Positions 32,117 to 41,656 of a stretch of 64,000 nucleotides of DNA are shown piece after piece. The stretch is from Prochlorococcus sp. AG-402-P18. GTDB taxonomy: Bacteria > Cyanobacteriota > Cyanobacteriia > PCC-6307 > Cyanobiaceae. Position 1 is the stretch's first letter, and each line of letters starts with the position of its first letter. A model generated the notes under the pieces. The model was not told the origin of the DNA, ran no database searches, and was given only the letters and a program-made list of their open reading frames with translations. The stretch covers positions 1-64,000 of the forward strand of contig QCJC01000005.1 of assembly GCA_003216275.1 (NCBI GenBank), given 5' to 3'. The position numbers and the translations under genes were made by a program.

Positions 32117-32914
32117 TTAAGAAATTTTTATCAATTTTTCGAATTCTATAATTCCTTCTTTGCCATCATCACTAATCCAAAGAAGATATTCCTGATTACC
32201 AGCAGGCCCCTTTAATGGAGAGGCAACAAGTCCTTTGGGGTACCACCCATATTTTTGAGATTCTTTCACAACTCCATTAATGGCCTCTATGTGCAAAGAA
32301 TGGTCACGAACGACTCCTCCCTTACCTACCTTACCTTTGCCAACCTCAAATTGAGGTTTCACAAGAACAACAAGTTCAGAGCGTTCACTATGAAGAAGTG
32401 ATTTAATGCATGGCAAAACAATTTTAAGAGAAATAAAAGATAAGTCTGCTACTGCAAAATCTGGTCTTGGGTCTCCATTATTAAATAACTTTTCAGGAGT
32501 CAGATGTCGAATATTAGTCCTTTCTTTAAGAACTACTCTTGGATCATTTCTGATACTCCATGCAGTTTGGCCATATCCAACATCAACGCCGTAAACCTTT
32601 GCAGCTCCTAACTGCAAAAGACAATCTGTAAAGCCACCTGTTGAAATTCCAGCATCTAGACAAACTCTATTATTAATTTCTAGAGGAAATTGATTAAAAG
32701 CTTCAGCCAACTTTTCTCCACCACGAGATACAAACTTCAAAGGCTGAGTAATTTCCACATCAAGATCTCCTGAAACCTGATTGCCTGGCTTGTCTAATAT
32801 TTGTCCATTAATGCTTTTAACTTTGCCTGCTCTAATCAGCCTTTGCGCCTCTTGACGAGATCCCACCAATCCTTTAGTGAGCAAGTGAAGATCTAAACGC
32901 GATTTTTTAGTCAT
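32117..32914 (-). CDS. tlyA: TlyA-type rRNA 2'-O-methyltransferase
   Basis: The 265-residue protein has an N-terminal S4 RNA-binding domain (SRLDLHLLTKGLVGSRQEAQ, then LIRAGKVKSINGQILDKPG) and an FtsJ-like methyltransferase domain with VCLDAGISTGGFTDCLLQLG as SAM motif I, DFAVADLSFISL and LVVLVKPQFEVG. TlyA methylates 16S and 23S rRNA in other bacteria. The frame is open to 33004, but the ATG at 32912-32914 gives the usual start MTKKSRLDLHLL. The extra 30 upstream codons are Cys-rich and not family-like. Confidence 0.9.
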   Translation of the reverse strand: MTKKSRLDLHLLTKGLVGSRQEAQRLIRAGKVKSINGQILDKPGNQVSGDLDVEITQPLKFVSRGGEKLAEAFNQFPLEINNRVCLDAGISTGGFTDCLLQLGAAKVYGVDVGYGQTAWSIRNDPRVVLKERTNIRHLTPEKLFNNGDPRPDFAVADLSFISLKIVLPCIKSLLHSERSELVVLVKPQFEVGKGKVGKGGVVRDHSLHIEAINGVVKESQKYGWYPKGLVASPLKGPAGNQEYLLWISDDGKEGIIEFEKLIKIS

Positions 32915-33009
32915 TTGTTTACAAAAACAAACATGAAACGGAACAAAAACCGCAGAACTGGGGCAAATTAGAGTTTTCAATAGACAATCTAAACAATTGA
33001 GCAAAGCTC

Positions 33010-33270
33010 TTGTCTAAAAAGCTCAGAGAACCTGTTAATCAAAATGAGCTATCTAATCATGCTCGTTTTCATCTAACCGCAAAAATTCAAACAGGAGAAG
33101 TTCTTGAACTTCTTCCACCAGGCAGTTTTGCAAAGCTAGAAAATCAACCTAATGATTTGCCTCCTTTTCAAGTAATTGACTGCAAAGGAGGAAGGTGCAG
33201 GGTAAGACAGCAAGCATGGGGAAGATATGTGCATTGGGAAGTAGAACACAATCGACTTAAGTCAGCGTGA
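33010..33270 (+). CDS. Small conserved hypothetical protein (86 aa)
   Basis: The 86-residue frame starts with TTG at 33010 and lies 44 bases before purB. The central part reads as a small beta-barrel: GEVLELLPPGSFAKLENQPN, then FQVIDCKGGRCRVRQQAWG and HWEVEHNRL. I recognise it only as a short cyanobacterial protein of unknown function. The composition is balanced and shows no membrane segment. It is divergent from tlyA. No Shine-Dalgarno sequence supports the TTG, so the true start may differ. Confidence 0.7.
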   Translation: MSKKLREPVNQNELSNHARFHLTAKIQTGEVLELLPPGSFAKLENQPNDLPPFQVIDCKGGRCRVRQQAWGRYVHWEVEHNRLKSA

Positions 33271-33313
33271 CCTTAACGGACTAAATTAGACTAAACATGA
33301 AACTTGTAGCACT

Positions 33314-34609
33314 TTGATTGAGCGTTACACAAACCCAGAGATGGGGAATATTTGGTCTGAGCAAGCCAAATACCAAACTTGGCTGGATGTTGAGATTGCA
33401 GCATGTGAGGCTAATTGCAAATTAGGTAAAATACCTCTTGATGCAATGAAAACCATTAGATCAAAGGCAAGTTTCGCACCAGAACGCATACTTGAAATAG
33501 AAGCGGAGGTGCGACATGACGTCATTGCTTTTCTAACAAATGTAAATGAACATGTTGGTGATGCAGGTCGTTATATTCACGTTGGGATGACAAGCAGCGA
33601 TGTTCTAGATACTGGCTTAGCACTCCAATTAAAATCTTCTGTAAAACTTTTAAAAAAAGAACTTTTACTTCTAGAAGAAGCTATTAGAGATCTTGCAAAA
33701 CAACATAAGCAGACAGTAATGATAGGTCGTTCTCATGCAATTCATGGAGAGCCCATTACTTTTGGGTTTAAATTAGCAGGATGGCTAGCTGAAACTCTCA
33801 GGAATAAAAACAGACTAATTAATCTAGAGAAAGACATCTCAGTAGGGCAAATAAGTGGCGCCATGGGGACTTATGCTAATACTGATCCGGAAATAGAAAG
33901 AATAACTTGCGACCTGCTAGGGCTTGAAGCCGATACAGCTAGTACCCAGGTGATCTCTAGAGATAGGCATGCTAACTATGTACAGATTCTTGCCTTGGTT
34001 GGATCTTCATTGGATCGTTTTTCTACAGAAATTAGGAACCTTCAAAGAACAGATGTCCTTGAAGTAGAGGAAAACTTTGCCAAAGGCCAAAAAGGTAGTT
34101 CTGCTATGCCTCACAAAAGGAATCCGATACGAAGTGAAAGAGTTAGTGGTCTTTCCAGAGTTTTAAGAAGTTATGTCGTTGCTGCTCTTGAAAATGTAGC
34201 TCTATGGCATGAGAGAGATATTAGTCACAGTTCCAATGAAAGATTAATGCTTCCAGACACTTCCATTACTCTTCATTTTATGATCACAGAAATGACCGCT
34301 ATAATTAAAGGTCTGGGAATTTATCCTAATAATATGCTGAGTAATTTGAATATTTATGGAGGAGTAGTTTTTAGTCAAAGAGTTCTTTTAGCTTTAGTTG
34401 AGAACGGAATGAGTCGGGAAGATTCTTATCGATTAGTTCAAAAAAATGCTCATTCAGCATGGAATCAACCCGAAGGAGATTTCAAGAAGAACCTTGAGAA
34501 TGATCCAGAAGTAAGGGATAATATTTCACCAGAAAAACTTTCTGACTGTTTCTCAACCGAATTACATCAATCAAATTTAAAAGTTATTTGGGATAGACTT
34601 GGTATATAA
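33314..34609 (+). CDS. purB: Adenylosuccinate lyase
   Basis: The 431-residue enzyme acts twice in purine synthesis, splitting SAICAR and adenylosuccinate to release fumarate. Markers are the N-terminal IERYTNPEMGNIWSEQAKYQ, HVGMTSSDVLDT, TVMIGRSHAIHGEPITFG and the superfamily signature GSSAMPHKRNP. TTG at 33314 is chosen because it keeps the conserved IERYTNPEM start; the next ATG would remove it. fumC, of the same superfamily, follows, and both reactions yield or use fumarate. Confidence 0.96.
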   Translation: MIERYTNPEMGNIWSEQAKYQTWLDVEIAACEANCKLGKIPLDAMKTIRSKASFAPERILEIEAEVRHDVIAFLTNVNEHVGDAGRYIHVGMTSSDVLDTGLALQLKSSVKLLKKELLLLEEAIRDLAKQHKQTVMIGRSHAIHGEPITFGFKLAGWLAETLRNKNRLINLEKDISVGQISGAMGTYANTDPEIERITCDLLGLEADTASTQVISRDRHANYVQILALVGSSLDRFSTEIRNLQRTDVLEVEENFAKGQKGSSAMPHKRNPIRSERVSGLSRVLRSYVVAALENVALWHERDISHSSNERLMLPDTSITLHFMITEMTAIIKGLGIYPNNMLSNLNIYGGVVFSQRVLLALVENGMSREDSYRLVQKNAHSAWNQPEGDFKKNLENDPEVRDNISPEKLSDCFSTELHQSNLKVIWDRLGI

Positions 34610-34740
34610 CTTCAAAAGCTAAATTAAGTAATATCAGTTAGTACACTTAGGGAAGGGAATAGAATTATCAAAAATCCATAGATATACTCTTCTAATCTCA
34701 ACGAAAACTTGAATTTTTCAACCTAATCTCAATTTCCAAA

Positions 34741-36126
34741 ATGAAACGACTTGAGAAAGATAGCCTAGGTTCAATTAATGTTCCAAAAGATGCGCTATGG
34801 GGAGCTCAAACTCAACGGTCAATAATAAATTTTGCTATTGGGGATGAGGTTATACCTCTCGAGATTATTTATGCAATTGCCCAGATAAAAGCCTCTGCTG
34901 CTAGAGTAAATAATCATTTAGGTTTAATAAATACCGAAATTTCGCAATATATCACCGAAGCAAGTTCAGAGATTATAACCGGGAAGCATGATGATCAATT
35001 CCCTCTAAAAGTATGGCAAACAGGCAGTGGTACACAAACTAATATGAACGTCAATGAGGTAATCAGCAATATAGCTTCAAAACGTTTAAATAATCCGTTA
35101 GGTAGTCATGATCCATTACATCCCAATGATCATGTCAACTGCTCTCAATCTACAAACGATGTTTTTCCAGCAGCAATCCAGATAGCCACAATAATCACTT
35201 TAAAAGACAGCTTAATACCTGAATTAAAAAAACTGATTGATTTATTCCATCAACAAAGTAAACAGTGGAAAGATATTATAAAAATCGGACGAACTCATCT
35301 TCAAGATGCTGTACCACTAACTCTCGGGCAAGAGGTCTCTGCTTGGGAGGCTCAATTAGAAGCTTCATTAGAACGCATTGAAATCAACCTCAAAGAACTT
35401 TATCCGCTTCCACTCGGAGGAACAGCTATTGGAACAGGGCTAAATACTCCTAAGAATTTCGATAATCTTATTGCTTTAGATATTGCTAGACAAACAAACT
35501 TACCCTTCAAAACCGCAACTAATAAATTTGCCATCATGGCTAGTCATGATGGTCTTGTAAATATCATGTCTCAACTAAAATTATTAGCTATATCTTTACT
35601 AAAGATTGTGAATGATCTTCGACTTTTATCCTGTGGGCCAAGAGCCGGCATATCAGAACTACAACTACCAGCCAATGAACCTGGTAGCTCAATAATGCCC
35701 GGGAAAATCAATCCTACTCAATGTGAAGCCATGGCAATGGTATGTACTCAGATAATTGGGATGGATACTTCTGTATCTATAGCAGGAAGCGGAGGACATC
35801 TACAAATGAACGTTTATAAACCACTAATTGGCTACAATATCTTAACAAGCATTAATCTAATTCAAAATGCATGTGAAAGTTGTAGAAAAAATATGATCGA
35901 GGGAATTCAACCCAACAAGCCAAAAATCAAAGAGTATCTCGAAAATTCTTTAATGTTAGTAACTGCACTAGCACCATCAATTGGATACGAAAAAGCGAGT
36001 AAGATTGCCCAATTAGCATATGACAAGAATCTTAGTTTAAGACAGGCATCCAATCAACTGCACTATATCTCTCAAGAAGAATTTGATAATCTTATTGATC
36101 CAAAATCTATGATTGGACATAATTAA
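34741..36126 (+). CDS. fumC: Class II fumarate hydratase
   Basis: The 461-residue enzyme interconverts fumarate and malate. Markers are DALWGAQTQRSIINF near the N-terminus, WQTGSGTQTNMNVNEVI, HVNCSQSTNDVFPAA, IGRTHLQDAVPLTLGQE and the signature GSSIMPGKINPTQCEA. It follows purB after 131 bases. Its stop is 5 bases from that of the convergent helicase gene, with an all-AT hairpin in between. The N-terminal KxSLGSINVPKDALWG style is typical of fumarase rather than aspartase. Confidence 0.95.
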   Translation: MKRLEKDSLGSINVPKDALWGAQTQRSIINFAIGDEVIPLEIIYAIAQIKASAARVNNHLGLINTEISQYITEASSEIITGKHDDQFPLKVWQTGSGTQTNMNVNEVISNIASKRLNNPLGSHDPLHPNDHVNCSQSTNDVFPAAIQIATIITLKDSLIPELKKLIDLFHQQSKQWKDIIKIGRTHLQDAVPLTLGQEVSAWEAQLEASLERIEINLKELYPLPLGGTAIGTGLNTPKNFDNLIALDIARQTNLPFKTATNKFAIMASHDGLVNIMSQLKLLAISLLKIVNDLRLLSCGPRAGISELQLPANEPGSSIMPGKINPTQCEAMAMVCTQIIGMDTSVSIAGSGGHLQMNVYKPLIGYNILTSINLIQNACESCRKNMIEGIQPNKPKIKEYLENSLMLVTALAPSIGYEKASKIAQLAYDKNLSLRQASNQLHYISQEEFDNLIDPKSMIGHN

Positions 36127-36144
36127 AAAATTTATTTTTTAATT
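36121..36144. terminator. All-AT hairpin between fumC and the helicase gene
   Basis: AATTAAAAAA (36121-36130) and TTTTTTAATT (36135-36144) are perfectly complementary around TTTA. It lies exactly over the two convergent gene ends. A bidirectional terminator is possible, but without G:C pairs it would be weak. Confidence 0.35.
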
Positions 36145-38921
36145 TCATTATTTCTTTCAGTTGCTGGATTAATAAGTTCATGATTGTATTCTTTTGCTTG
36201 ATTGATATCTTCAGCTTCACATACTGGAAATCTATCCATAAGTTTAATAGCAGCTTTAGCATTATTTCTAAGTTGCCTACTTACAGCCTCGCAATAGGGG
36301 ATTTGTGAAAGTAAATCATTTGTTCTTCTAAGAATTCTAACGACATCCCCCTCATCTAAAGAAGTATTTGAAATCAAATCAGTCCATGTAATACCTCTTG
36401 CCCAAGCTTCAACTAGACCCATTAATTCTGAACTCCATAAAATTGGAATTTCAATACCAAATCGTTCTTGGATCCTAAATAATTCTCTCCGTATATTTGA
36501 TAAATCATTGAATACTTCGTCTGCAACTGAGCTTGGGATAAATCCAGACCATAGATCGGGACGATTCACTTCCGTAACAATTGACTGAATAACTCCAGAT
36601 AATTCAACTGGAGTTAGTTCATCAAGATATCCACTCATCAAAACCAAACCTATCCATAACTCATTTTCTCCTCTCAAAGATCCTATACCTATGCCAATTT
36701 CAGTAGGTTTTAAATCGTCTAAGCATCCGAAGTGGTTTAGTACTTTAATTAATGATAAAAAAGTTTCCCAGTGACGATTAGATTTATCATATAATTTCTC
36801 TTCACGTTCATGAATTTCAATATCTAGTTCATCCATTCTACGTCTATATTTCTTTAATTTTTTCTTATCTCCCCATCGATGCGCAGGCTGAATCAATAAC
36901 TCATCATCAAGAGATTTAACCAAAGTAGCCTGAGCTAAAACTTCACTAGCAAGATCATATTGAGGAGTTCTCATATCATTATTCTTAGCCAAATTAGAAA
37001 TCATTGAAGCTATTTCAAGGCTTACTAAATCACCATGATGCAATTCTCCTACTCTACTAAATTTCGGTGGCGTAATATTTAGTACATCTAAGCATGTCAT
37101 ATCAGCATGAAGAGTAACAACTTCCTTACAAGCAATAAGGATCCAAATATTTTCGTCTGTTAAACATAATAATTGAGATTGTCTATCACCTTGTTGTATT
37201 TTTTCAACAATCACTGCAGGTGTAACTTTCCCTCTTAGCTGCGAAGTTTTTATGCTAATGAGTGTTCCAGTATTTGCAAATTCTAAGGCTAAGGTGAGTT
37301 CATTACATAAAGTTTCAGCTGATTGTTTTTGGAGGATTTTTAATAATCGTCTTTCTTCCTTTAAATGACTTTTAATTTTTTCATATCTTTCAAAATCTGA
37401 CCATGGTATGTCTTCAGAAAAGGTTTTATATTCTTCAAACTCCTTTTTTAATCTAGATAATTCTTCTTCTTCTTCAACTAAATCCAAGCTAGCTAAATAT
37501 CTACTAAAGCTTCTTTCTATCAACTCTTTTGATTTATCTAAATCATAACGCTGTAATAGATTCAGAACCATTCCATAACTAGGTGTGAATTGACTAATAA
37601 GTGGGTCGGCTGGACTAGTTGCTAATTGACCAGCTTCTCGAACCCCTTCAAACCGAGTTTGTACAGTGACCACATAGCCTTTAGAATCTAGACCTCTTCT
37701 TCCTGCCCTACCAGCCATTTGTAAAAATTCACTTCCCATTAATTGACGATGTCCATTATCTGATCTCTTAGACAGAGTAGATATAATAGTACTTCTCGCC
37801 GGCATGTTGATTCCAGCAGCCAATGTTTCAGTTGCAAAAACAACCTTTATAAACCCTTCTTGAAATAATTCCTCAATTAATTCCTTCCATGCAGGCAAAA
37901 CTCCTGCATGATGAGAAGCTATTCCATTAAATAAAGCTCTTATGTGCAAATCATCTCTCAAACCTTCTGAATTTGAAATTGTATATTTTTCAAATCGAGC
38001 TTGAATTGAGTTTCTTTCTTCTGAACTAACTAAACAAGTACCAGCTATTGTTTTTACAGCCTTATCACAACCACGACGACTAAATATGAAATAAATAGCA
38101 GGCAACATATTTCTTTCTGCCAACTTCGATATCACAAAACCCAATGAGGGAGACTCAGGTTGAATAGGCTTGGAGATGCGTCCTCTCTTCCTGTGTGATT
38201 TTGTTGGACGCCAAATCTTACAGTTTGGATGCAATCCAGTCCCTTTATTGTTAAGTAATGGATGAAGTCCTTTAGCACTACAAAAATTAAATTCCAGAGG
38301 GACTGGCCTTAAATCACTAGATATTAGATCTGTTGGTCCATGAACTTTCTCAATCCAATCAGTTAATTGCCCTGCATTTGCAACTGTTGCAGATAGAGCA
38401 ACAAACTGAACGGATTTAGGACAATGGATAATTGATTCCTCCCACACTGTCCCTCTATGAGCATCATTCATGTAATGACATTCATCAAGGACAACAGTTT
38501 CCATATCAAGTAAAGGATCATCATTTCTATCTGCTGCTAAGTAGAGCATATTTCTAAAAATCTCAGTAGTCATAACGAGAATAGAAGCCTCTCTGTTCAG
38601 GCTTAAGTCCCCTGTTAATAGACCGACATTAGTTGAGCCAAATTGATCCCTAAAGTCTCTTAGCTTTTGGTTAGATAGAGCCTTCAAAGGCGTTGTATAA
38701 AACACCTTATTTCCATGAGAAATCGCTCTGTAAATTGCATATTCACCTATTAATGTTTTCCCTGATCCTGTAGGGGCACTGACAACGACAGAATGCCCTT
38801 GATTGAGTGAATCAATTGCTTTAAGTTGAAACTCATCCAATTCAAAAGGAAAGATTTCCTTTGGATTTAAATTGTTTTGGAGGTTTTCGTTCTCAGACGT
38901 ATCTCTTTCTGATGAAGTCAT
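36132..38921 (-). CDS. Ski2/Mtr4-like DExH-box RNA helicase
   Basis: The 929-residue superfamily 2 helicase has motif I SAPTGSGKT at residues 48-56, motif II VVLDECHYMND, motif III FVALSATVAN, and motif V-VI stretches FATETLAAGINMPARS and QMAGRAGRRGLDS. The long C-terminal region contains the DSHCT-like domain (ELTPVELSGVIQSIV and the closing arginine-rich helix). Plant plastid ISE2 and yeast Ski2/Mtr4 are relatives with roles in RNA processing and decay. It is divergent from bioF. Length is typical of the cyanobacterial form. Confidence 0.9.
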   Translation of the reverse strand: MTSSERDTSENENLQNNLNPKEIFPFELDEFQLKAIDSLNQGHSVVVSAPTGSGKTLIGEYAIYRAISHGNKVFYTTPLKALSNQKLRDFRDQFGSTNVGLLTGDLSLNREASILVMTTEIFRNMLYLAADRNDDPLLDMETVVLDECHYMNDAHRGTVWEESIIHCPKSVQFVALSATVANAGQLTDWIEKVHGPTDLISSDLRPVPLEFNFCSAKGLHPLLNNKGTGLHPNCKIWRPTKSHRKRGRISKPIQPESPSLGFVISKLAERNMLPAIYFIFSRRGCDKAVKTIAGTCLVSSEERNSIQARFEKYTISNSEGLRDDLHIRALFNGIASHHAGVLPAWKELIEELFQEGFIKVVFATETLAAGINMPARSTIISTLSKRSDNGHRQLMGSEFLQMAGRAGRRGLDSKGYVVTVQTRFEGVREAGQLATSPADPLISQFTPSYGMVLNLLQRYDLDKSKELIERSFSRYLASLDLVEEEEELSRLKKEFEEYKTFSEDIPWSDFERYEKIKSHLKEERRLLKILQKQSAETLCNELTLALEFANTGTLISIKTSQLRGKVTPAVIVEKIQQGDRQSQLLCLTDENIWILIACKEVVTLHADMTCLDVLNITPPKFSRVGELHHGDLVSLEIASMISNLAKNNDMRTPQYDLASEVLAQATLVKSLDDELLIQPAHRWGDKKKLKKYRRRMDELDIEIHEREEKLYDKSNRHWETFLSLIKVLNHFGCLDDLKPTEIGIGIGSLRGENELWIGLVLMSGYLDELTPVELSGVIQSIVTEVNRPDLWSGFIPSSVADEVFNDLSNIRRELFRIQERFGIEIPILWSSELMGLVEAWARGITWTDLISNTSLDEGDVVRILRRTNDLLSQIPYCEAVSRQLRNNAKAAIKLMDRFPVCEAEDINQAKEYNHELINPATERNNEIKK

Positions 38922-39052
38922 TACTAAATCCTAGGGGATTATTCTATGACCACATGATTTTTGACGTTGATACATAATGAAATCAAGAAACTAAACAAAA
39001 AAAATTTTAATCCAACACCCAAATTTTCAAACACAGAAAACAAAACAACAAT

Positions 39053-40195
39053 ATGCCTGAAACCTCTAACACTAGAATTCGTAAACTCAGGACTTGGATG
39101 CCAGGGAAAAGTTCATCAGAACTTATTGGTACAGATGAAAATGAAAATCAAATCACATTAATTGACTTGGCAAGTAATGACTATCTAGATCTTGCAAGAC
39201 ATCCATTATTAATAGAAGCAGCTAGACACACGTTAGAAACTGACGGAGTTGGTTCTGGAGGGTCAAGATTTATCACTGGTAGTAGAAATATTCATCAAAA
39301 ACTTGAAACAAAACTTGCTGAATGGCTTGGTCGTGACACGGTGCTGCTTTATCCCAGTGGTTTCCAGGCTAATCTAGCTGCTGTTTTAGCACTTACTGAC
39401 CGTCATACTCCTGTTATTTGTGACCGTCTCATACATCATTCTCTGCTCGTTGGCGTCAAAGCAAGTGGAGCAAAGCTCATTAGATTCAAGCACAACAATT
39501 TATCTGAATTAGAAACACTTCTAAAAAAATCTAGACAAAGTAATCCTCAGAAAAGGCCATTAGTAATTACTGAAAGTCTTTTCAGCATGGAGGGGACAAC
39601 AGCTCCCGTACAAGAAATTTCAAAACTATGCATTAGGTATGATTCAAAGTTATTAATAGATGAGGCACATGCTTTTGGTGTGATGGGTTCAGGAGGAAGA
39701 GGTGAGTCATTTGGGCTGAAAGAACCTGTTTCAATTATCAGTGGAACTTTTGGTAAAGCATTTGGAAGTGGAGGAGCATTTCTAGCAACAGACAAAATAA
39801 CAGGAGAAAATCTTATCCAAAACTGTGGAGCATTTCGCTATACAACAGCATTATCTCCTCCACTCTGTGCGGGTGCTTTGGCTGCATTAAATCTAATTAA
39901 AAACAACCCTAACTGGGGTAGCAAATTACAAGAGAAGTCAATAGTCTTAAGAGACAAATTGACTCAAATTGGTTGGCAACGACCTATTGGAAAAGGTCCA
40001 ATAATCTCCATAATTTTAGGGTCAGACAAAATTGCTATAGATTATCAAAAGAGGCTTGAGGCTGAAGGTCTCCTTACTGTTGCGATCCGTCCACCAACTG
40101 TCCCTGAGGGTAAGTCGAGGCTAAGATTAGTCATCAGGAGGAATACCCCAGTTCAAGCCTTCGAAAGTCTTGTCAAAGTTCTTAAAAACATATGA
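39053..40195 (+). CDS. bioF: 8-amino-7-oxononanoate synthase
   Basis: The 380-residue PLP enzyme condenses pimeloyl-ACP and alanine. Markers are LASNDYLDLARHP, GVGSGGSRFITGSRNIHQKL, the PLP-binding DEAHAFGVMG and the Lys loop SGTFGKAFGSGGAF. It opens the biotin cluster and overlaps bioK by four bases (ATGA). The related glycine C-acetyltransferase is less likely given the bio neighbours. The ATG at 39053 gives a normal-length protein. Confidence 0.95.
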   Translation: MPETSNTRIRKLRTWMPGKSSSELIGTDENENQITLIDLASNDYLDLARHPLLIEAARHTLETDGVGSGGSRFITGSRNIHQKLETKLAEWLGRDTVLLYPSGFQANLAAVLALTDRHTPVICDRLIHHSLLVGVKASGAKLIRFKHNNLSELETLLKKSRQSNPQKRPLVITESLFSMEGTTAPVQEISKLCIRYDSKLLIDEAHAFGVMGSGGRGESFGLKEPVSIISGTFGKAFGSGGAFLATDKITGENLIQNCGAFRYTTALSPPLCAGALAALNLIKNNPNWGSKLQEKSIVLRDKLTQIGWQRPIGKGPIISIILGSDKIAIDYQKRLEAEGLLTVAIRPPTVPEGKSRLRLVIRRNTPVQAFESLVKVLKNI

Positions 40196-40920
40196 AAGAA
40201 ATCATTGCCATGCATGGGTGGGCTGGTGATAGCAATCAATGGGCAAATTGGATAGACTTATTTAAGTGTTGTAATTGGGACTGGCAAACTGCTGAACGCG
40301 GATATAAAGATATAAGTCCACTTATACCAACATGGAGTCAAAGCTTAAATCAAGTTGAACTAAAAAGAGTTGCTATATGTCACTCTCTTGGTTCACATTT
40401 AATAGATAAATACGTTTTAAACTCAGCTACTCATGTTGTATTAATCAATAGTTTTAGTCGTTTTATTCCAAGTGGCAAAGAGAGTCGCTCGGTAACCATC
40501 GCGCTAAACATGATGATGAATGCAATTAATACACCTAATGAAGCAGCCATGTTGAGAAAATTTCATACAAAAGCCTATAAGCCTAATTGCATAGATGTAG
40601 AGTCCACCAAGTCAAATCTCCTTCACATATCTAACTCAGGAAGGTTGAGACTCAAAAATGATTTAAGACTTCTTATTAATTCTGATTCTCTACCAATTGG
40701 CTTAAATACTAATGCCAAAGTACTTATTATTAATAGTAAACAAGATTATATATTGACTAATCAAACAAAAGCGAAACTAACTGAAGATTTAAGAAACTAC
40801 TTAGAAGCCGAACCCACAATAATCAATCTTCCAGAGGAAGGTCATTCCATTTCAAAAATTAAGAATATCAAAAAAATAAAACACTGGCTAGAATTTGATC
40901 ATGCAAAAAAAATGGTCTAA
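40192..40920 (+). CDS. bioK: Pimeloyl-ACP methyl ester esterase, BioK type
   Basis: The 242-residue alpha/beta hydrolase has the oxyanion segment MHGWAGDSNQW, a nucleophile elbow AICHSLGSH with Ser65 (the first Gly of the usual GxSxG is Cys63), Asp185 in NSKQD and His218 in EEGHSI. It removes the methyl ester that disguises the pimeloyl chain. BioK is the BioH substitute described in picocyanobacteria. Position between bioF and bioC supports this strongly. It overlaps bioF by four bases and bioC by about 20. Confidence 0.88.
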   Translation: MKEIIAMHGWAGDSNQWANWIDLFKCCNWDWQTAERGYKDISPLIPTWSQSLNQVELKRVAICHSLGSHLIDKYVLNSATHVVLINSFSRFIPSGKESRSVTIALNMMMNAINTPNEAAMLRKFHTKAYKPNCIDVESTKSNLLHISNSGRLRLKNDLRLLINSDSLPIGLNTNAKVLIINSKQDYILTNQTKAKLTEDLRNYLEAEPTIINLPEEGHSISKIKNIKKIKHWLEFDHAKKMV

Positions 40921-41656
40921 CCTAGTTAATAAAAACTTTAACGAAGCTGCATTCAGTTATAACGAATCAGCATCAATTCAAAAACATACTGCTCTAAAAC
41001 TTGCAAAGATATGTTCTCATCACACAATTAAACGTGGATTATGGGTTGACCTTGGTTCTGGTACTGGCCTACTCGCAAAATCATTAGAGGCACTTCATCC
41101 AAGCCAATATGTAATGAGATTGGATAATTCAAAAAAGATGCTTGATCAACATTCAGTAAATAGTAATAAACAAATCTGGGATTTAAATAAAGGGTTACCT
41201 AAGTGGTCTGAACAACCAAATTTATTAGCTTCAAGTTTTGTATTACATTGGCTTGATCATCCACAAAAACAACTGAAGGAATGGTTTAACTCTCTTAGCC
41301 CAAATGGATGGATTGCTTTAGCAATCCCAATTAAAGGAAGTTTTCCTGAGTGGTACGAAGCTGCAGAGCAGGCAGATTCAACATGTACAGCACTTGAGTT
41401 ACCATCACACGACTCACTAGTAAGAGTCATTCCAAATCAAAGTATTCTATATAATAAAATTAAAATCATCAAACAGACAGAAAAGAGGGCAACTTCCTTA
41501 TTGAAACCGATGATTAAAGTAGGTGCACATAGCAGTCATAAGAAACAATTAAGTATTGCAGATTGGCGCCGTCTATTGTCTTATTGGCCAGTTTGCAATA
41601 AGGATAAACATGTCAGCCTTAGTTGGTCTATTCAGTTTTTATTAATAAAACGATGA
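40901..41656 (+). CDS. bioC: Malonyl-ACP O-methyltransferase
   Basis: The protein of about 251 residues is a SAM methyltransferase. NKNFNEAAFSYNESASIQKH at the start is the BioC hallmark, then motif I WVDLGSGTGLLAKSLE, and LASSFVLHWLDHPQKQL as motif III. It methylates malonyl-ACP to prime pimelate synthesis in the fatty-acid cycle. I chose ATG at 40901; a TTG at 40895 is also in frame. It overlaps bioK by 20 bases and bioD by four. Confidence 0.93.
   Translation: MQKKWSNLVNKNFNEAAFSYNESASIQKHTALKLAKICSHHTIKRGLWVDLGSGTGLLAKSLEALHPSQYVMRLDNSKKMLDQHSVNSNKQIWDLNKGLPKWSEQPNLLASSFVLHWLDHPQKQLKEWFNSLSPNGWIALAIPIKGSFPEWYEAAEQADSTCTALELPSHDSLVRVIPNQSILYNKIKIIKQTEKRATSLLKPMIKVGAHSSHKKQLSIADWRRLLSYWPVCNKDKHVSLSWSIQFLLIKR

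Noticed and set aside
32915-33004. 30-codon N-terminal extension of TlyA
   Set aside because: Cys-rich and unlike the family; the internal ATG gives the usual start right before the S4 domain.
38961-39161. 66-codon plus-strand frame ahead of bioF
   Set aside because: It overlaps the bioF start in another frame, is Lys/Asn-rich and looks like no protein family; bioF itself explains the sequence.
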